DNA of 64,000 bases from a virus: positions 1 to 64,000 of the IMG/VR virus record IMGVR_UViG_3300030333_005399; one strand, given 5' to 3'. Below the pieces are notes generated by a model, which was not told the origin of the DNA, did no database searches, and saw nothing but the letters and a program-made list of their open reading frames with translations. Position 1 is the stretch's first letter; the number at the start of each line of letters is the position of its first letter. Position numbers and translations under genes: made by a program. This document shows, piece after piece, positions 16,512 to 24,602 of this stretch.

Positions 16512-17130
16512 TTAATTCCCATCCATCGTTTAAAAATTTCTGTGCCTTCTTATACTTCAACACCTTTACTGAATCACCCTTTTTAATGGTAACCAATTCA
16601 TTTCTACCAATTTTCTTTTCTGCACGATAAGTCATATCAATCTTCCTATCCATACAAACTATTCCATTTAAATGGTCAATCTCGTGTTGAACACAAACAG
16701 ATTCCAACAGTCTTAGTTGTTCATCATCTCCATCTCCTTGTTCCCAACTACCTTTTCCATCTGTAGATGCAGGAGCTCCACTAAAATACCAATCGGCTTC
16801 TGATTGTTCTGTAGATATAATTACATCTCTGTACCTTTTTGTTTGCACTCCCTTACCTGGAAACGATAAGCACCCTTCATAATAACTTATTTCATTCTCT
16901 TTAGAAAGTATCTTGGGGTTTATTAGAACAAGAGGCTCCCTAACATTAACCACGGCAACATTCGCATCGATACCGACTTGATTAGCTGCCAAGCCAATGC
17001 CATCTTTTCGTTTGTTAAGAATCTCAAATAGTTCCCTAGCAATCTCTACTCCTTCTTCAACAGTAACGTTTCTTAATTTTTTGTTGATCACTGGATTGTG
17101 ATCTTTATTACAATTAATTACCTGTTTCAT
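16501..17130 (-). CDS. def: Peptide deformylase
   Basis: A 209-residue enzyme that removes the formyl group from N-terminal methionine. All three motifs are present: GIGLAANQVG (motif 1, with Asn where most have Pro), EGCLSFPG (motif 2, metal-binding Cys) and QHEIDHLNG (motif 3, HExxH metal and catalytic Glu). Between motifs 2 and 3 there is an insertion of roughly 30 residues (YFSGAPASTDGKGSWEQGDG and on), so it is longer than most phage deformylases. It overlaps a small membrane-protein gene as ATGA. Phage deformylases are common in marine T4-like phages. Confidence 0.93.
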   Translation of the reverse strand: MKQVINCNKDHNPVINKKLRNVTVEEGVEIARELFEILNKRKDGIGLAANQVGIDANVAVVNVREPLVLINPKILSKENEISYYEGCLSFPGKGVQTKRYRDVIISTEQSEADWYFSGAPASTDGKGSWEQGDGDDEQLRLLESVCVQHEIDHLNGIVCMDRKIDMTYRAEKKIGRNELVTIKKGDSVKVLKYKKAQKFLNDGWELSDT

Positions 17131-17231
17131 TTACTCTTGAATTTCTCCTCGATCTTATCTGCCAACCAATCTACAATATCAGTAGACATAGTTAGCAGAC
17201 AAATTGCCATTGCCCAAACTAAACCTTCCAT
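17127..17231 (-). CDS. Small single-helix protein
   Basis: A 34-residue protein (MEGLVWAMAICLLTMSTDIV) with one hydrophobic helix and a charged tail (DWLADKIEEKFKSK). It overlaps the upstream gene as TAATG and the deformylase as ATGA. Function unknown. Confidence 0.55.
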   Translation of the reverse strand: MEGLVWAMAICLLTMSTDIVDWLADKIEEKFKSK

Positions 17232-17359
17232 TACTTATCACCCACTTTAATTCTGTACAACTCTGCATCCTTGTCATCGCGCGCTAAGAATTTTGTGCCG
17301 TCTTTTAGCTCAAATGTCTTGTAGCTTGCAAATTGACCTTTACTTTTCTTTTTTGCCAT
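17231..17359 (-). CDS. Small basic protein
   Basis: A 42-residue protein beginning MAKKKSKGQFASYKTFELKD. The ATG at 17359 is chosen because a strong AAGGAGGG site precedes it; a longer reading to 17413 lacks such support. The C-terminal part (GTKFLARDDKDAELYRIKVG) has a compact beta pattern. It overlaps the upstream gene by 20 bases and the next by one. Confidence 0.6.
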   Translation of the reverse strand: MAKKKSKGQFASYKTFELKDGTKFLARDDKDAELYRIKVGDK

Positions 17360-17531
17360 TATAACCCTCCTTAACTTCATTCCAAAGTTCGTTAATTTCT
17401 TTTTTAGAACCACCTTGTTTAATCAAGGCTTCTTCTCTCGTCATTATGGTGAGAGGAACATCAGCCAAACTTGGCGGACGTCCCCATTCATCACACATAA
17501 TCTTCTCTTCTAGCCATTCCTTTTTAGTCAT
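17340..17531 (-). CDS. Small protein of unknown function
   Basis: A 63-residue polar protein (MTKKEWLEEKIMCDEWGRPP). It is linked to its neighbours by short overlaps on both sides. No family recognised. Confidence 0.55.
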   Translation of the reverse strand: MTKKEWLEEKIMCDEWGRPPSLADVPLTIMTREEALIKQGGSKKEINELWNEVKEGYNGKKEK

Positions 17532-17634
17532 TACTTTTCCTTTCGTATGTATACTTTACAGCAACATAAACAATAAAAAATGTAAGAGCAATTGGAGGCA
17601 AATTAAAATAAATAATTAATCCAAGATCCTGCAT
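17524..17634 (-). CDS. Small single-pass membrane protein
   Basis: A 36-residue protein with a membrane helix (LPPIALTFFIVYVAVKYTY) and a short basic tail. Its start overlaps the upstream stop as TAATG and its end overlaps the next gene by 8 bases. Function unknown. Confidence 0.55.
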   Translation of the reverse strand: MQDLGLIIYFNLPPIALTFFIVYVAVKYTYERKSND

Positions 17635-18113
17635 TACTTACCTACCCTATGATCTAAGAAATCTTTTTGGGCTTCGATAGCTTTCTTCAGCTCTTTCTTT
17701 TCAGCTGCCATTTTTAACAATTTCTTGGTCTCATCTTTTTTCGCCTGAGCCTTTGCAGATTTCTGCTTTGCCTTTATTGCGACTACATCAGTTGGAGGTA
17801 ACGTACCCTTAAGTTTGGGTTGTTCAACACCCTTATGAAATACTGTACCATCTGCATCTACAAATACCTTTCTCCATCTCCAACCTCTAGGTCTACCAGT
17901 ACTAGCTGTTCTACTTTTACTAGAAAACAATCTATTACGTTCATCTTCTGGCATTAATGATAGACACCTATGAAGTAAAGCTCTACTACCCATTACAGAT
18001 GTAGAAGTTAAACTAACATTGGCAACTGGTTCTCCAGTTTCTCTACAATCCATGTATGCTACTCCATCAATGAAGTAACCACCATTCTTTTTAAATGTAG
18101 CTTCTTGACTCAT
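17634..18113 (-). CDS. Conserved-looking phage protein of unknown function
   Basis: A 159-residue protein. The N-terminal two thirds (GGYFIDGVAYMDCRETGEPV, RPRGWRWRKVFVDADGTVFH) look globular; the last 50 residues are Lys/Ala/Glu-rich and likely a coiled coil. It overlaps both neighbours by TAATG-type junctions. No family assigned. Confidence 0.6.
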   Translation of the reverse strand: MSQEATFKKNGGYFIDGVAYMDCRETGEPVANVSLTSTSVMGSRALLHRCLSLMPEDERNRLFSSKSRTASTGRPRGWRWRKVFVDADGTVFHKGVEQPKLKGTLPPTDVVAIKAKQKSAKAQAKKDETKKLLKMAAEKKELKKAIEAQKDFLDHRVGK

Positions 18114-18394
18114 TACTTACTCCTATGTGTTAACAATGTTGGCGTACAATTATAAATACCTCTGATTAAACCGTCTTCATTCATAACTTTAACTTGCACG
18201 TTCTTACGCATAACTTTTTCAACTACACCAGGTGCAGTAGTTCTGCCATTCATCTTAACAGTAACTAGATCACCTTTCTTAAAGTTGAATCTATAGTTAG
18301 CAGTTAATTCATTAATACGACTGACAGCTAATTTATTTAGCATCCTCAAATCGTCTAAGTTCATGTTGTTGACTTGTTCTATTAATGTTGTCAT
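18113..18394 (-). CDS. Small KOW-like protein behind promoter module B
   Basis: A 93-residue protein. The first 30 residues are helical; from residue about 38 a small beta-barrel pattern (FKKGDLVTVKMNGRTTAPGV, VEKVMRKNVQVKVMN) resembles KOW/SH3-type folds that bind RNA or ribosomal partners. It is the first gene after promoter module B, with a GAGGTTACTAA leader, so it is probably made early. Function unknown. Confidence 0.6.
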   Translation of the reverse strand: MTTLIEQVNNMNLDDLRMLNKLAVSRINELTANYRFNFKKGDLVTVKMNGRTTAPGVVEKVMRKNVQVKVMNEDGLIRGIYNCTPTLLTHRSK

Positions 18395-18410
18395 TTAGTA
18401 ACCTCTTATT

Positions 18411-18482
18411 TATTATACTAGAATCTACACGATTTACCCGGTTAATGTACATGCTTTTTTTCACTTTTTTTCATTTTTTTTA
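18411..18482 (-). promoter_or_regulatory. Early promoter module B
   Basis: Minus strand: three A-tracts at 10-bp steps, ATGTACAT (18445-18452), CCGG, 17 bp in all, TAGATTCTA (18419-18427), TATAAT (18412-18417), then GAGGTTACTAA and the ATG of the next gene. It is nearly identical to module G. Confidence 0.8.
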
Positions 18483-19244
18483 TAAAGTTATTTCGTGTTC
18501 ATCCTCATATGTTTTCAAAATACGCTTAACTAATGGGTGTCTAATACAATCATCTCTAGTAAATGCCATATGATCTACTCCTTCTATTTTCTTGAGTCTA
18601 AACCATACATCATAGAACCCACTTCTCTCGTAATCCATGACACCATTGTTTTTGTACTTGTCACATTGAGACATGTCTCCTTGTATTATCATTTTACAAT
18701 CGTGAGATATTCTCGTCATCAGTGTTTTTATCTGCATTGGCGAAACGTTTTGAGCTTCGTCTAAAATTACATAACAGCTTTCTAAGTTTACGCCTCGTAA
18801 AAAATTTAAAACTCCTATCTCAACTTTACCATCAGAAACTAGCTTTTTGGCTTTATCCTTTCCAACGATACTATCAAGAATTGTAAATGTAGATTCATTA
18901 TATTGTTGTATCTTTTTGTCTAATTCGCCAGGTAAATATCCAAGTTTATCCTCGTTTCCAACATCAACAGTTGGGTTTATTATGATTAACTTGTTGTACG
19001 GTGTTCCTCTTCTTAATACATCCTGTAGAGCCTTATAGATCGATACATATGTTTTACCAGTACCAGCAATTCCATGACACAAAATAAGCTGAGTATTGAA
19101 GTTACTTATCTTTTGATAAAATAATTGTTGATTATCTGTTAGTGGTTTGAAATTGTTAACGATCTTTGGAATTTGACCGACAGGGGATTTGTACATTTTA
19201 CCATTGTGTTCATAACCATTTTGTAATCTAGGATTAATCTGCAT
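18480..19244 (-). CDS. phoH: PhoH-like P-loop ATPase
   Basis: A PhoH-family ATPase/RNA-helicase-like protein, very common in marine phages. The Walker A is GIAGTGKT near residue 60, the Walker B is YVILDEAQN (DEAQ, typical of PhoH), and IIQGDMSQCD follows as a sensor region. The ATG at 19244 (MQINPRLQ) is chosen because AAGG lies about 8 bases upstream; an ATG nine bases earlier is too close to the site. Its role in infection is unsettled in the literature, so a phosphate role should not be assumed. Confidence 0.93.
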   Translation of the reverse strand: MQINPRLQNGYEHNGKMYKSPVGQIPKIVNNFKPLTDNQQLFYQKISNFNTQLILCHGIAGTGKTYVSIYKALQDVLRRGTPYNKLIIINPTVDVGNEDKLGYLPGELDKKIQQYNESTFTILDSIVGKDKAKKLVSDGKVEIGVLNFLRGVNLESCYVILDEAQNVSPMQIKTLMTRISHDCKMIIQGDMSQCDKYKNNGVMDYERSGFYDVWFRLKKIEGVDHMAFTRDDCIRHPLVKRILKTYEDEHEITL

Positions 19245-19314
19245 ATTCACCATCCTTATTTTATATTGTTAGTAACTGAGTAATTTAAACTAAATATCGA
19301 TATATTCCTCCTTA

Positions 19315-20199
19315 TTAATCTTCCTTTTTGAGGTTTCTCAAATCTACACCACCTTTTAGTACAACTGATTCTTTTGGTTCTTCCTTTTCACCCATCATTA
19401 ACTCATGAGCTGTAGGTGGCTTTTCACCTTCTTTATACATTTCCCACCATTTCTTTTTATTCTGCTTTCGTTCTTTCTTTACAGGAACACCTGCACCTAT
19501 TTCAAATGCCATGTTTGCTGCAATAACTAGTGATACTGCTAGTGGATCAAATACGAATATCAATATGAATATAAAGAACTTTACGACTGTATCTATTTCA
19601 GTGTTAAAAACTCTAGCTAAATATATTGCAGGACCAACATCGATTCCTGTGTCTACAAGTATTGCTTTAAGATCTCCGATTTCCTGTTTAATATCTAACG
19701 TTGCTTGATTGATCTCGTCTATCTTTGGTTGATATTCTTCTCTTAACTTCTTGCGTGCTGTGCGATAATTGTCTGGTAGTTCTGCTATGGCATCTTCTAA
19801 TTCTTGTTTTAGAAATATCTTATCTTCATTTAATTGTTCTAAACGATCTTCTTTAAACATTAACACAGTAGATTGTTTTTCAAATTCTGTCGTTGCACCT
19901 TGATATGCATTTGACAGATAGCCGAATATACCAGCTGATGTAATTAAAATAAGAATTAATGTGCCGACTAATAAATAGTTTTTAAGAAACGTGGGTACCG
20001 TCTTCCAATATCTGTAGAGAAACGAGGCTGTAACAAGTTTTGCGAATTCCAAAGAGCCCGCCATAATAACAACACTCGTTTGAGCGCCGGCAAATAGTTT
20101 TGATAGTCCGAATACAGAGAAAAATGCTGCACTAATTGCAACAGCTCCAGCTGCAGCAGCGACTAAGTACGGAAATATTTTTGAGTTTACAAAATCCAT
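19315..20199 (-). CDS. Multi-pass membrane protein with central coiled coil
   Basis: A 294-residue protein. Two or three membrane helices lie in residues about 10-100 (YLVAAAAGAVAISAAFFSVF; LLVGTLILILITSAGIFGYL), a coiled-coil region spans about 105-175 (EEYQPKIDEINQATLDIKQE), and one more membrane helix follows (VVKFFIFILIFVFDPLAVSL). The C-terminal 60 residues are charged and cytoplasmic-looking. The layout resembles DUF4407-type proteins. Such proteins recur in marine T4-like phages next to phoH; the role is unknown. Confidence 0.65.
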   Translation of the reverse strand: MDFVNSKIFPYLVAAAAGAVAISAAFFSVFGLSKLFAGAQTSVVIMAGSLEFAKLVTASFLYRYWKTVPTFLKNYLLVGTLILILITSAGIFGYLSNAYQGATTEFEKQSTVLMFKEDRLEQLNEDKIFLKQELEDAIAELPDNYRTARKKLREEYQPKIDEINQATLDIKQEIGDLKAILVDTGIDVGPAIYLARVFNTEIDTVVKFFIFILIFVFDPLAVSLVIAANMAFEIGAGVPVKKERKQNKKKWWEMYKEGEKPPTAHELMMGEKEEPKESVVLKGGVDLRNLKKED

Positions 20200-20201
20200 G
20201 A

Positions 20202-20390
20202 TTATAAGTCCTGATATTCAGCTATAATTATGTCTCTACAGAAGTAATAACTGTCACCATTTCTCAAGACTGTGTCGGCTTTCCAACATTGTTTCCAATG
20301 GTCTAAGCCCTGAACCTCAACATCGGAGACGATCATCCTACCAATTATGTAGTACATATCGTCTCCGACTTTTATGAGTCGTTTATTCAT
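20202..20390 (-). CDS. Small protein of unknown function
   Basis: A 62-residue protein from the ATG at 20390 (MNKRLIKVGDDMYYIIGRMI), preceded by GGGTGG; a TTG 27 bases upstream would add nine residues. Beta-rich, with two Cys. It ends two bases before the membrane-protein gene. Confidence 0.55.
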   Translation of the reverse strand: MNKRLIKVGDDMYYIIGRMIVSDVEVQGLDHWKQCWKADTVLRNGDSYYFCRDIIIAEYQDL

Positions 20391-20482
20391 GCGAAGCCAC
20401 CCTACAGCTACACTCAATCCCGTTTATCCTGATTCTATTGTTGAAAACGGAAATCACCTCTTCGCCTGAGTAAACATATAAC

Positions 20483-20953
20483 CTAACTTATCTTAACGAA
20501 GTTCTTCTTAGGCATCTTTTCTTCATGCTTTGGAATCTCTATGGACAAGATACCATCCTTGAAGTTAGCCTTTACACTGTCACCGTCTAATGAATCTCCT
20601 AAAGTGAACTTGCGTTCGAAAGCAGAATGCTTCAACTCTCTACGCAATACAGTTGCATCACTATCTTCATCAAAACCATGTTTGCTACCCTTGATTGTCA
20701 TAATTCCATCTTCAACCTCAACTTCTAGATTCTTTTTATCGATTCCAGGAATTTCTGCAACTACACCAACTTTGTCATCGTATTCGTATACGTTAACCTT
20801 TGGATATGCTGTACCTTGAAATGGATTGACACCAACAGTTTTAGCAACTTCTGGAAAGTTGTCTTCAAACATGCTGTCAAACAGTTTATCAAACGGTGTT
20901 AAAAAATTATCTCTTGAAATACCAGGAAAACTGGTGTATCTAACTAAGCTCAT
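20483..20953 (-). CDS. Small heat-shock protein (Hsp20/IbpA family)
   Basis: A 156-residue alpha-crystallin-domain chaperone. The N-terminus holds DKLFDSMF; the domain runs from about residue 48, with VGVVAEIPGIDKKNLEVEVE and the C-terminal GDSVKANFKDGILSIEIPKH hallmark (GxLxI.iPK). It ends KKNFVKIS, with no classical I-x-I tail. A strong AAGGAGA site precedes the ATG. Hsp20 genes occur in most marine T4-like phages, where they may help scaffold or virion assembly; this is inferred. Confidence 0.93.
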   Translation of the reverse strand: MSLVRYTSFPGISRDNFLTPFDKLFDSMFEDNFPEVAKTVGVNPFQGTAYPKVNVYEYDDKVGVVAEIPGIDKKNLEVEVEDGIMTIKGSKHGFDEDSDATVLRRELKHSAFERKFTLGDSLDGDSVKANFKDGILSIEIPKHEEKMPKKNFVKIS

Positions 20954-21101
20954 TGTTTTTCTCCTTATGTTATTCTATGAACTAACTGAGTACCTAATCA
21001 TTAGCGTACCCATATAGTATAGAGAAAAAACCGTACCAAAAATATTTGTATGACAAAATGGCATTATACTTTTCATATGTGGCAAACAATTTGTCATATT
21101 G
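20954..21101 (-). promoter_or_regulatory. Intergenic region with possible promoter for hsp20
   Basis: About 150 bases without a convincing gene. On the minus strand TTTTTT and TATACT/TATATG lie 60-90 bases before the hsp20 ATG (20990-21025) and could form an A+T-rich promoter. None of the conserved early-module boxes is present, so hsp20 is probably controlled differently. Confidence 0.35.
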
Positions 21102-21386
21102 TCACTTAAACTCCAAACCGAAATGTTTAGAAATTTGTCTAAGCTTAGGATTCCACTTCATATTATTACAATCCTCTAAAAGCCTAATTGCTTCGTTTCT
21201 CTCCATCGGTTTCTTGAATGTTTTGCCCTTAAAATCTAAAGTGCTAGTATCAGACTTTGAACACAATTCCAAAATAGTCTTTAGCTCTTTATACGCATTA
21301 AATCCAGTGGCAGTCATTGGTATTTTACCACTCTTAGATGCCATTAAAATGTACCTATCATAATCTGAAAGTTTATTAAAATCCAT
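21102..21386 (-). CDS. Small protein of unknown function
   Basis: A 94-residue basic, helical protein (MDFNKLSDYDRYILMASKSG, ending KLRQISKHFGLEFK). GAGGAA precedes the ATG. No family recognised. Confidence 0.55.
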   Translation of the reverse strand: MDFNKLSDYDRYILMASKSGKIPMTATGFNAYKELKTILELCSKSDTSTLDFKGKTFKKPMERNEAIRLLEDCNNMKWNPKLRQISKHFGLEFK

Positions 21387-21397
21387 TTATTGTTCCT

Positions 21398-21757
21398 CTA
21401 TAGATTTGTTATTTGAATTAAAATTATTGCTGATGCTAGCATTATACTAATCACAGTTTTTATTGTTGGTATTTCACCTATAAACGCCCACGCCATTATT
21501 CCAAATATTATAGTTCCAACACCAAATCCTGCAAGTCTCATATTCCAAAATGCTCCGAAGTGTTCGTACGACCATTTAGTACTGTAGAAAAATAACGGTG
21601 CAATTACTAAACTTGTGAGATACATCCACCACAGAGATTTCAGCCATGGTTTATCCCATACAACCCAAGCTTGTAACTGAAAAAATGCAAAAATTGAACC
21701 TATAACCTGTGCTATTAACGCTAATTGTAATTTACTAAATTCCAAGTATTTCCTCAT
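21398..21757 (-). CDS. Small multi-pass membrane protein (SMR/EamA half-like)
   Basis: About 119 residues from the ATG at 21757 (MRKYLEFSKLQLALIAQVIG); a longer reading to 21799 from GTG is possible. Four membrane helices are visible, and the end (FGIMAWAFIGEIPTIKTVIS, then IMLASAIILIQI) resembles the last helices of drug/metabolite (SMR or EamA) transporters, including the conserved GE turn. A transport role is weakly supported. It overlaps the upstream gene by about 20 bases. Confidence 0.55.
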   Translation of the reverse strand: MRKYLEFSKLQLALIAQVIGSIFAFFQLQAWVVWDKPWLKSLWWMYLTSLVIAPLFFYSTKWSYEHFGAFWNMRLAGFGVGTIIFGIMAWAFIGEIPTIKTVISIMLASAIILIQITNL

Positions 21758-22016
21758 CTTCTTCAATGTCTGGTTCAGCGAAATCATATTGCTTATCACC
21801 TATACCCTTTTTTGGATCATACGGATTTCCATGGATGTCATAGTATAGATCATCTTCCCATTTACCCTCGTGAAAGCCATCTGCAAAATGTTTAGTTTTA
21901 TTTGGTTCTATTTTGTTTCTCCAAAACCATTGTTCGAAGTGATACGTGCATACACTAATAACAGTTTTCAGTAAATCAGACAAACTATCATATAGTGTGT
22001 TTAATGTTGTCTTCAT
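21735..22016 (-). CDS. Small acidic protein of unknown function
   Basis: A 93-residue protein with an aromatic, helical N-terminal part and an acidic C-terminus (AEPDIEEDEEILGI). The middle (DDLYYDIHGNPYDPKKGIGD) is polar. No family recognised. Confidence 0.55.
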   Translation of the reverse strand: MKTTLNTLYDSLSDLLKTVISVCTYHFEQWFWRNKIEPNKTKHFADGFHEGKWEDDLYYDIHGNPYDPKKGIGDKQYDFAEPDIEEDEEILGI

Positions 22017-22023
22017 TGTGACC

Positions 22024-22557
22024 TCATTTATGTGTGTGAAAAAATTTCTTTTTGTTCATAGTCTTCAACAGTTTATTGATTTCACTAACTTCATCTTCAA
22101 TCATGTCAATAGATTTTATCATGGCTTTATACTGTCTGTCTAGCTTAACATCTATTTCCTCTGTGGTGTCGAATAAATCATCTAGATCTACATTGATTGC
22201 TGCCATTCTATTTTGTGTTAAGTTTACTGATGATGCAAACTCATCTATAGTTACCATTCTATTTAATTTGGCATCTATGTCCTTTTGCATTTTTATTAAT
22301 GCTTCATCTGCAATCTGACCAGATTCTATAAGTTTACCTAAGAACGTAATATCATCTAGTATTTTTCTCAACTGTTTGACATAACTCTGTATTGTTTTTG
22401 GATCATTTAAATCCGTGAACACTGCAACTTTATTATCAGTCTCTTTGTATTGCTCACCTAATTCTGCAACACGATCATTTGCTTTTTGTACACCAAGATA
22501 TAATCCTGATGTAAAGCAAAATAACCCGCATGCAATAATTGCTATCATCTGTTTCAT
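22024..22557 (-). CDS. Membrane-anchored coiled-coil protein
   Basis: A 177-residue protein with one N-terminal membrane helix or uncleaved signal (MIAIIACGLFCFTSGLYLGV), then a long series of heptad-like helices (KQLRKILDDITFLGKLIESG; EEIDVKLDRQYKAMIKSIDM) and a basic end. It overlaps the secreted protein gene as ATGA, so the two are probably translated together. Possibly a periplasmic spanin-like or scaffold protein; not demonstrated. Confidence 0.55.
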   Translation of the reverse strand: MKQMIAIIACGLFCFTSGLYLGVQKANDRVAELGEQYKETDNKVAVFTDLNDPKTIQSYVKQLRKILDDITFLGKLIESGQIADEALIKMQKDIDAKLNRMVTIDEFASSVNLTQNRMAAINVDLDDLFDTTEEIDVKLDRQYKAMIKSIDMIEDEVSEINKLLKTMNKKKFFHTHK

Positions 22558-23147
22558 AATTTTACCTCAAATCCTATTTTAGCTTTATAAAATTCTTTAC
22601 CTTGCAACTTTGATATTTCACCTAAGTTGTAAACTCTAATCTTTTCAGTAAGCTGATACGATACTTTAAATTTATCTTCAAATTCAAATGTATCTCTACC
22701 GTCATCTTGACTTGGTGGAAAGTATCCGTCAAATGAAATATCAACTTCTACTTTGTCATTCCAATATTTCTTTTTCTGTGACATACCAAAAGATACGAAT
22801 GTTTCAAAGTTTTTACTAAACACATTCTTATCGCTATTACGACTTGTAAAACCGAATGACCAATCCTTCCAACTTCGTCTAGAATCTATTTTCAAATATC
22901 TTACACCCTGACTTTCTTTGTTCATGTATTCGGGTTTAAAATAAATACCGTTGTCAACCTTCAACCAAAACAAATCATCAATATAAAACTCTCCAAGTTC
23001 TCTTTCCCATTGTCTGTTAATATAAAAGTTGTCATCGCTTATTCCAACACTTACTTCATAATCGTCTGGATTGGGTTGCACGTTTGGTGTTCTTGCAGCA
23101 AACGATGTAAATAACATTACACCTGCTAATAAACTATCTAATACCAT
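22554..23147 (-). CDS. Predicted secreted beta-rich protein
   Basis: A 197-residue protein with a short hydrophobic N-terminus (MVLDSLLAGVMLFTSFAA, cleavage after FAA possible) followed by alternating polar/aromatic strands (FETFVSFGMSQKKKYWNDKV, KFKVSYQLTEKIRVYNLGEI) and a C-terminal KAKIGFEVKL that resembles an outer-membrane strand. Together these suggest a small outer-membrane barrel or periplasmic protein. GGAG precedes the ATG. Confidence 0.5.
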   Translation of the reverse strand: MVLDSLLAGVMLFTSFAARTPNVQPNPDDYEVSVGISDDNFYINRQWERELGEFYIDDLFWLKVDNGIYFKPEYMNKESQGVRYLKIDSRRSWKDWSFGFTSRNSDKNVFSKNFETFVSFGMSQKKKYWNDKVEVDISFDGYFPPSQDDGRDTFEFEDKFKVSYQLTEKIRVYNLGEISKLQGKEFYKAKIGFEVKL

Positions 23148-23227
23148 TATTCATCTCCTACTCCGAAGTATTCTAAAATACCCCAAACTACTACTATACT
23201 AATTGCAAAAAATAATATATAACTCAT
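23147..23227 (-). CDS. Very small membrane peptide
   Basis: A 26-residue peptide beginning MSYILFFAISIVVVWGILEY, nearly all membrane helix. It is joined to both neighbours by TAATG overlaps and has GGAG before its ATG. Too short for family assignment. Confidence 0.5.
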   Translation of the reverse strand: MSYILFFAISIVVVWGILEYFGVGDE

Positions 23228-23328
23228 TAATACTCTGGTCTCCTTCCAAAATTATTCTTTTCTATTCTCTTTTTTAGGTGACGTTTATACCACATTAAGA
23301 ATAAAATCTTTTGCAGCCTATCAACCAT
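23227..23328 (-). CDS. Very small basic peptide
   Basis: A 33-residue peptide (MVDRLQKILFLMWYKRHLKK and RIEKNNFGRRPEY). The ATG lies within the last codons of uvdE and the stop overlaps the next start as TAATG. Function unknown. Confidence 0.45.
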   Translation of the reverse strand: MVDRLQKILFLMWYKRHLKKRIEKNNFGRRPEY

Positions 23329-24241
23329 GTAACTCAAGATACTTTTCAACTGCTAACTCCTTCTTCTTTGCCTCGATCATAATGTCAACATCATTTCCAT
23401 ATGTGTCGATATAATCAAAGACATAATCTGAATGCGCTTGAGGTTTAATTTTAGGATCTTCTTTCTCTAAGCTTCTCGATTCTGAGTAGTGAACCGCTGG
23501 CGTAATGCCTTCAGGCCACGTCGACATAGCGAGCTCAAGTGCTTCACGTTCACTAAGCCCGCCATCACAAAACCTGTGGTGATGATAGTCGAACACGATG
23601 GGCACGCCAATACGATTGTATATTCCATTATATAACTCCTTTACTGAATACATTGATTCCTTATCGTCATTCTCGACTGTCAATCGAGATCTAACTGATT
23701 CTGATAATAACTCGAAATTTTTGCAAAACCTGTCCATTGCAGATTCTTTGTCACCGTATGCACCACCTAAATGTATATTAATTTTGTTGTATGGAGTTTT
23801 GCTTAGACCCATAAAGTCCATCATGTCTGCATGGTATTCCAAATCTTTAACACAGTTTTGTACAACGTGTTCGTGTGGAGAAGTTAGAACATTAAATGGA
23901 CCAGGATGTGTAGTCAATCTAAGACCATGTGTGGTTGCTTTAATACCTGCAGAACGAAGATAACGTTTGATTTCCTCTAGATCAGGAAGATCTGTCCATT
24001 CATATTCTGATTTCCATGGTGCAAGTGTAGATGTCATGCGAAAAAACTTGTAGCCATTCAGAATATTCCAATCAATAATTTTATCTAGATCTTTTGCATT
24101 TTTAAGTGTGATTTCACTGGCATAACTATGTCCTTTCTCTAGGAAAGTTCGTCTGATCATGGACCTACCAGTTGTGATTCGTTTAACACCTTTAGGCGGA
24201 TATGATAATTTCATATTTATACATGCATAGCCATAATTCAT
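23321..24241 (-). CDS. uvdE: UV damage endonuclease (UvdE/UVDE)
   Basis: A TIM-barrel nuclease of about 306 residues that nicks DNA 5' of UV photoproducts. UVDE hallmarks are visible: GYACINMKL at the start, FRMTSTLAPW, TTHGLRLTTHPGPFNVL, NIHLGGAYGDKESAMDRF, LTVENDD, FDYHHHRF and the metal-binding VHYSESR. The start is set at 24241 because it overlaps the MazG-like stop as ATGA and has GGAG upstream; a reading from 24256 adds five residues. Phage UvdE gives photolyase-independent repair, useful in sunlit water. Confidence 0.9.
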   Translation of the reverse strand: MNYGYACINMKLSYPPKGVKRITTGRSMIRRTFLEKGHSYASEITLKNAKDLDKIIDWNILNGYKFFRMTSTLAPWKSEYEWTDLPDLEEIKRYLRSAGIKATTHGLRLTTHPGPFNVLTSPHEHVVQNCVKDLEYHADMMDFMGLSKTPYNKINIHLGGAYGDKESAMDRFCKNFELLSESVRSRLTVENDDKESMYSVKELYNGIYNRIGVPIVFDYHHHRFCDGGLSEREALELAMSTWPEGITPAVHYSESRSLEKEDPKIKPQAHSDYVFDYIDTYGNDVDIMIEAKKKELAVEKYLELHG

Positions 24242-24480
24242 AATAGATTGCTCCATTTCATTAGTTTCATTTTTTTAAGAGACGCACCATTGTTTAGTTC
24301 CATATTGGTGATAATCTTATTTTCTACCATCAGATCCATCATACATTTAACATCGCAAAGTTCTTGAATAAGCTTTTCATTCTTAGTGAATTCCTGTTTT
24401 CTTATTGCTTTACTACATTCCTGTATTAGTTCACCACATTCTTCCATGGTGATAACCATTAGTTCCTCTAACTTTTTCAT
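24238..24480 (-). CDS. MazG-like nucleotide pyrophosphohydrolase (short)
   Basis: An 80-residue all-helical protein with the MazG metal-binding pattern: EECGELIQECSKAI (ExxE) and, one helix later, LIQELCDVKCMMDL (ExxD). Single-domain MazG enzymes hydrolyse NTPs or dNTPs to monophosphates. At 80 residues it is shorter than the usual ~100. The stop overlaps uvdE as ATGA. Confidence 0.65.
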   Translation of the reverse strand: MKKLEELMVITMEECGELIQECSKAIRKQEFTKNEKLIQELCDVKCMMDLMVENKIITNMELNNGASLKKMKLMKWSNLL

Positions 24481-24602
24481 TTAGACTTTTGTTTCCTTCT
24501 AGTATATCTTCGTTTGGGTTTATTCACTTTCGTTTTAACAACAACTTTCTTGCCCAATATAAAATCGATTACATTATTACATACGTTTAAAAATGTTCCC
24601 AT
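24477..24602 (-). CDS. Small basic protein
   Basis: A 41-residue protein with a hydrophobic first third (MGTFLNVCNNVIDFILGKKV) and a Lys/Arg-rich end. It overlaps the nuclease-like gene by 16 bases and the MazG-like gene as ATGA. Function unknown. Confidence 0.5.
   Translation of the reverse strand: MGTFLNVCNNVIDFILGKKVVVKTKVNKPKRRYTRRKQKSK

Noticed and set aside
24214-24221. TATAAATA on the minus strand near the start of uvdE
   Set aside because: It lies inside the uvdE coding sequence and encodes the conserved CINMK start; no gene begins at a suitable distance. A+T-rich chance match.
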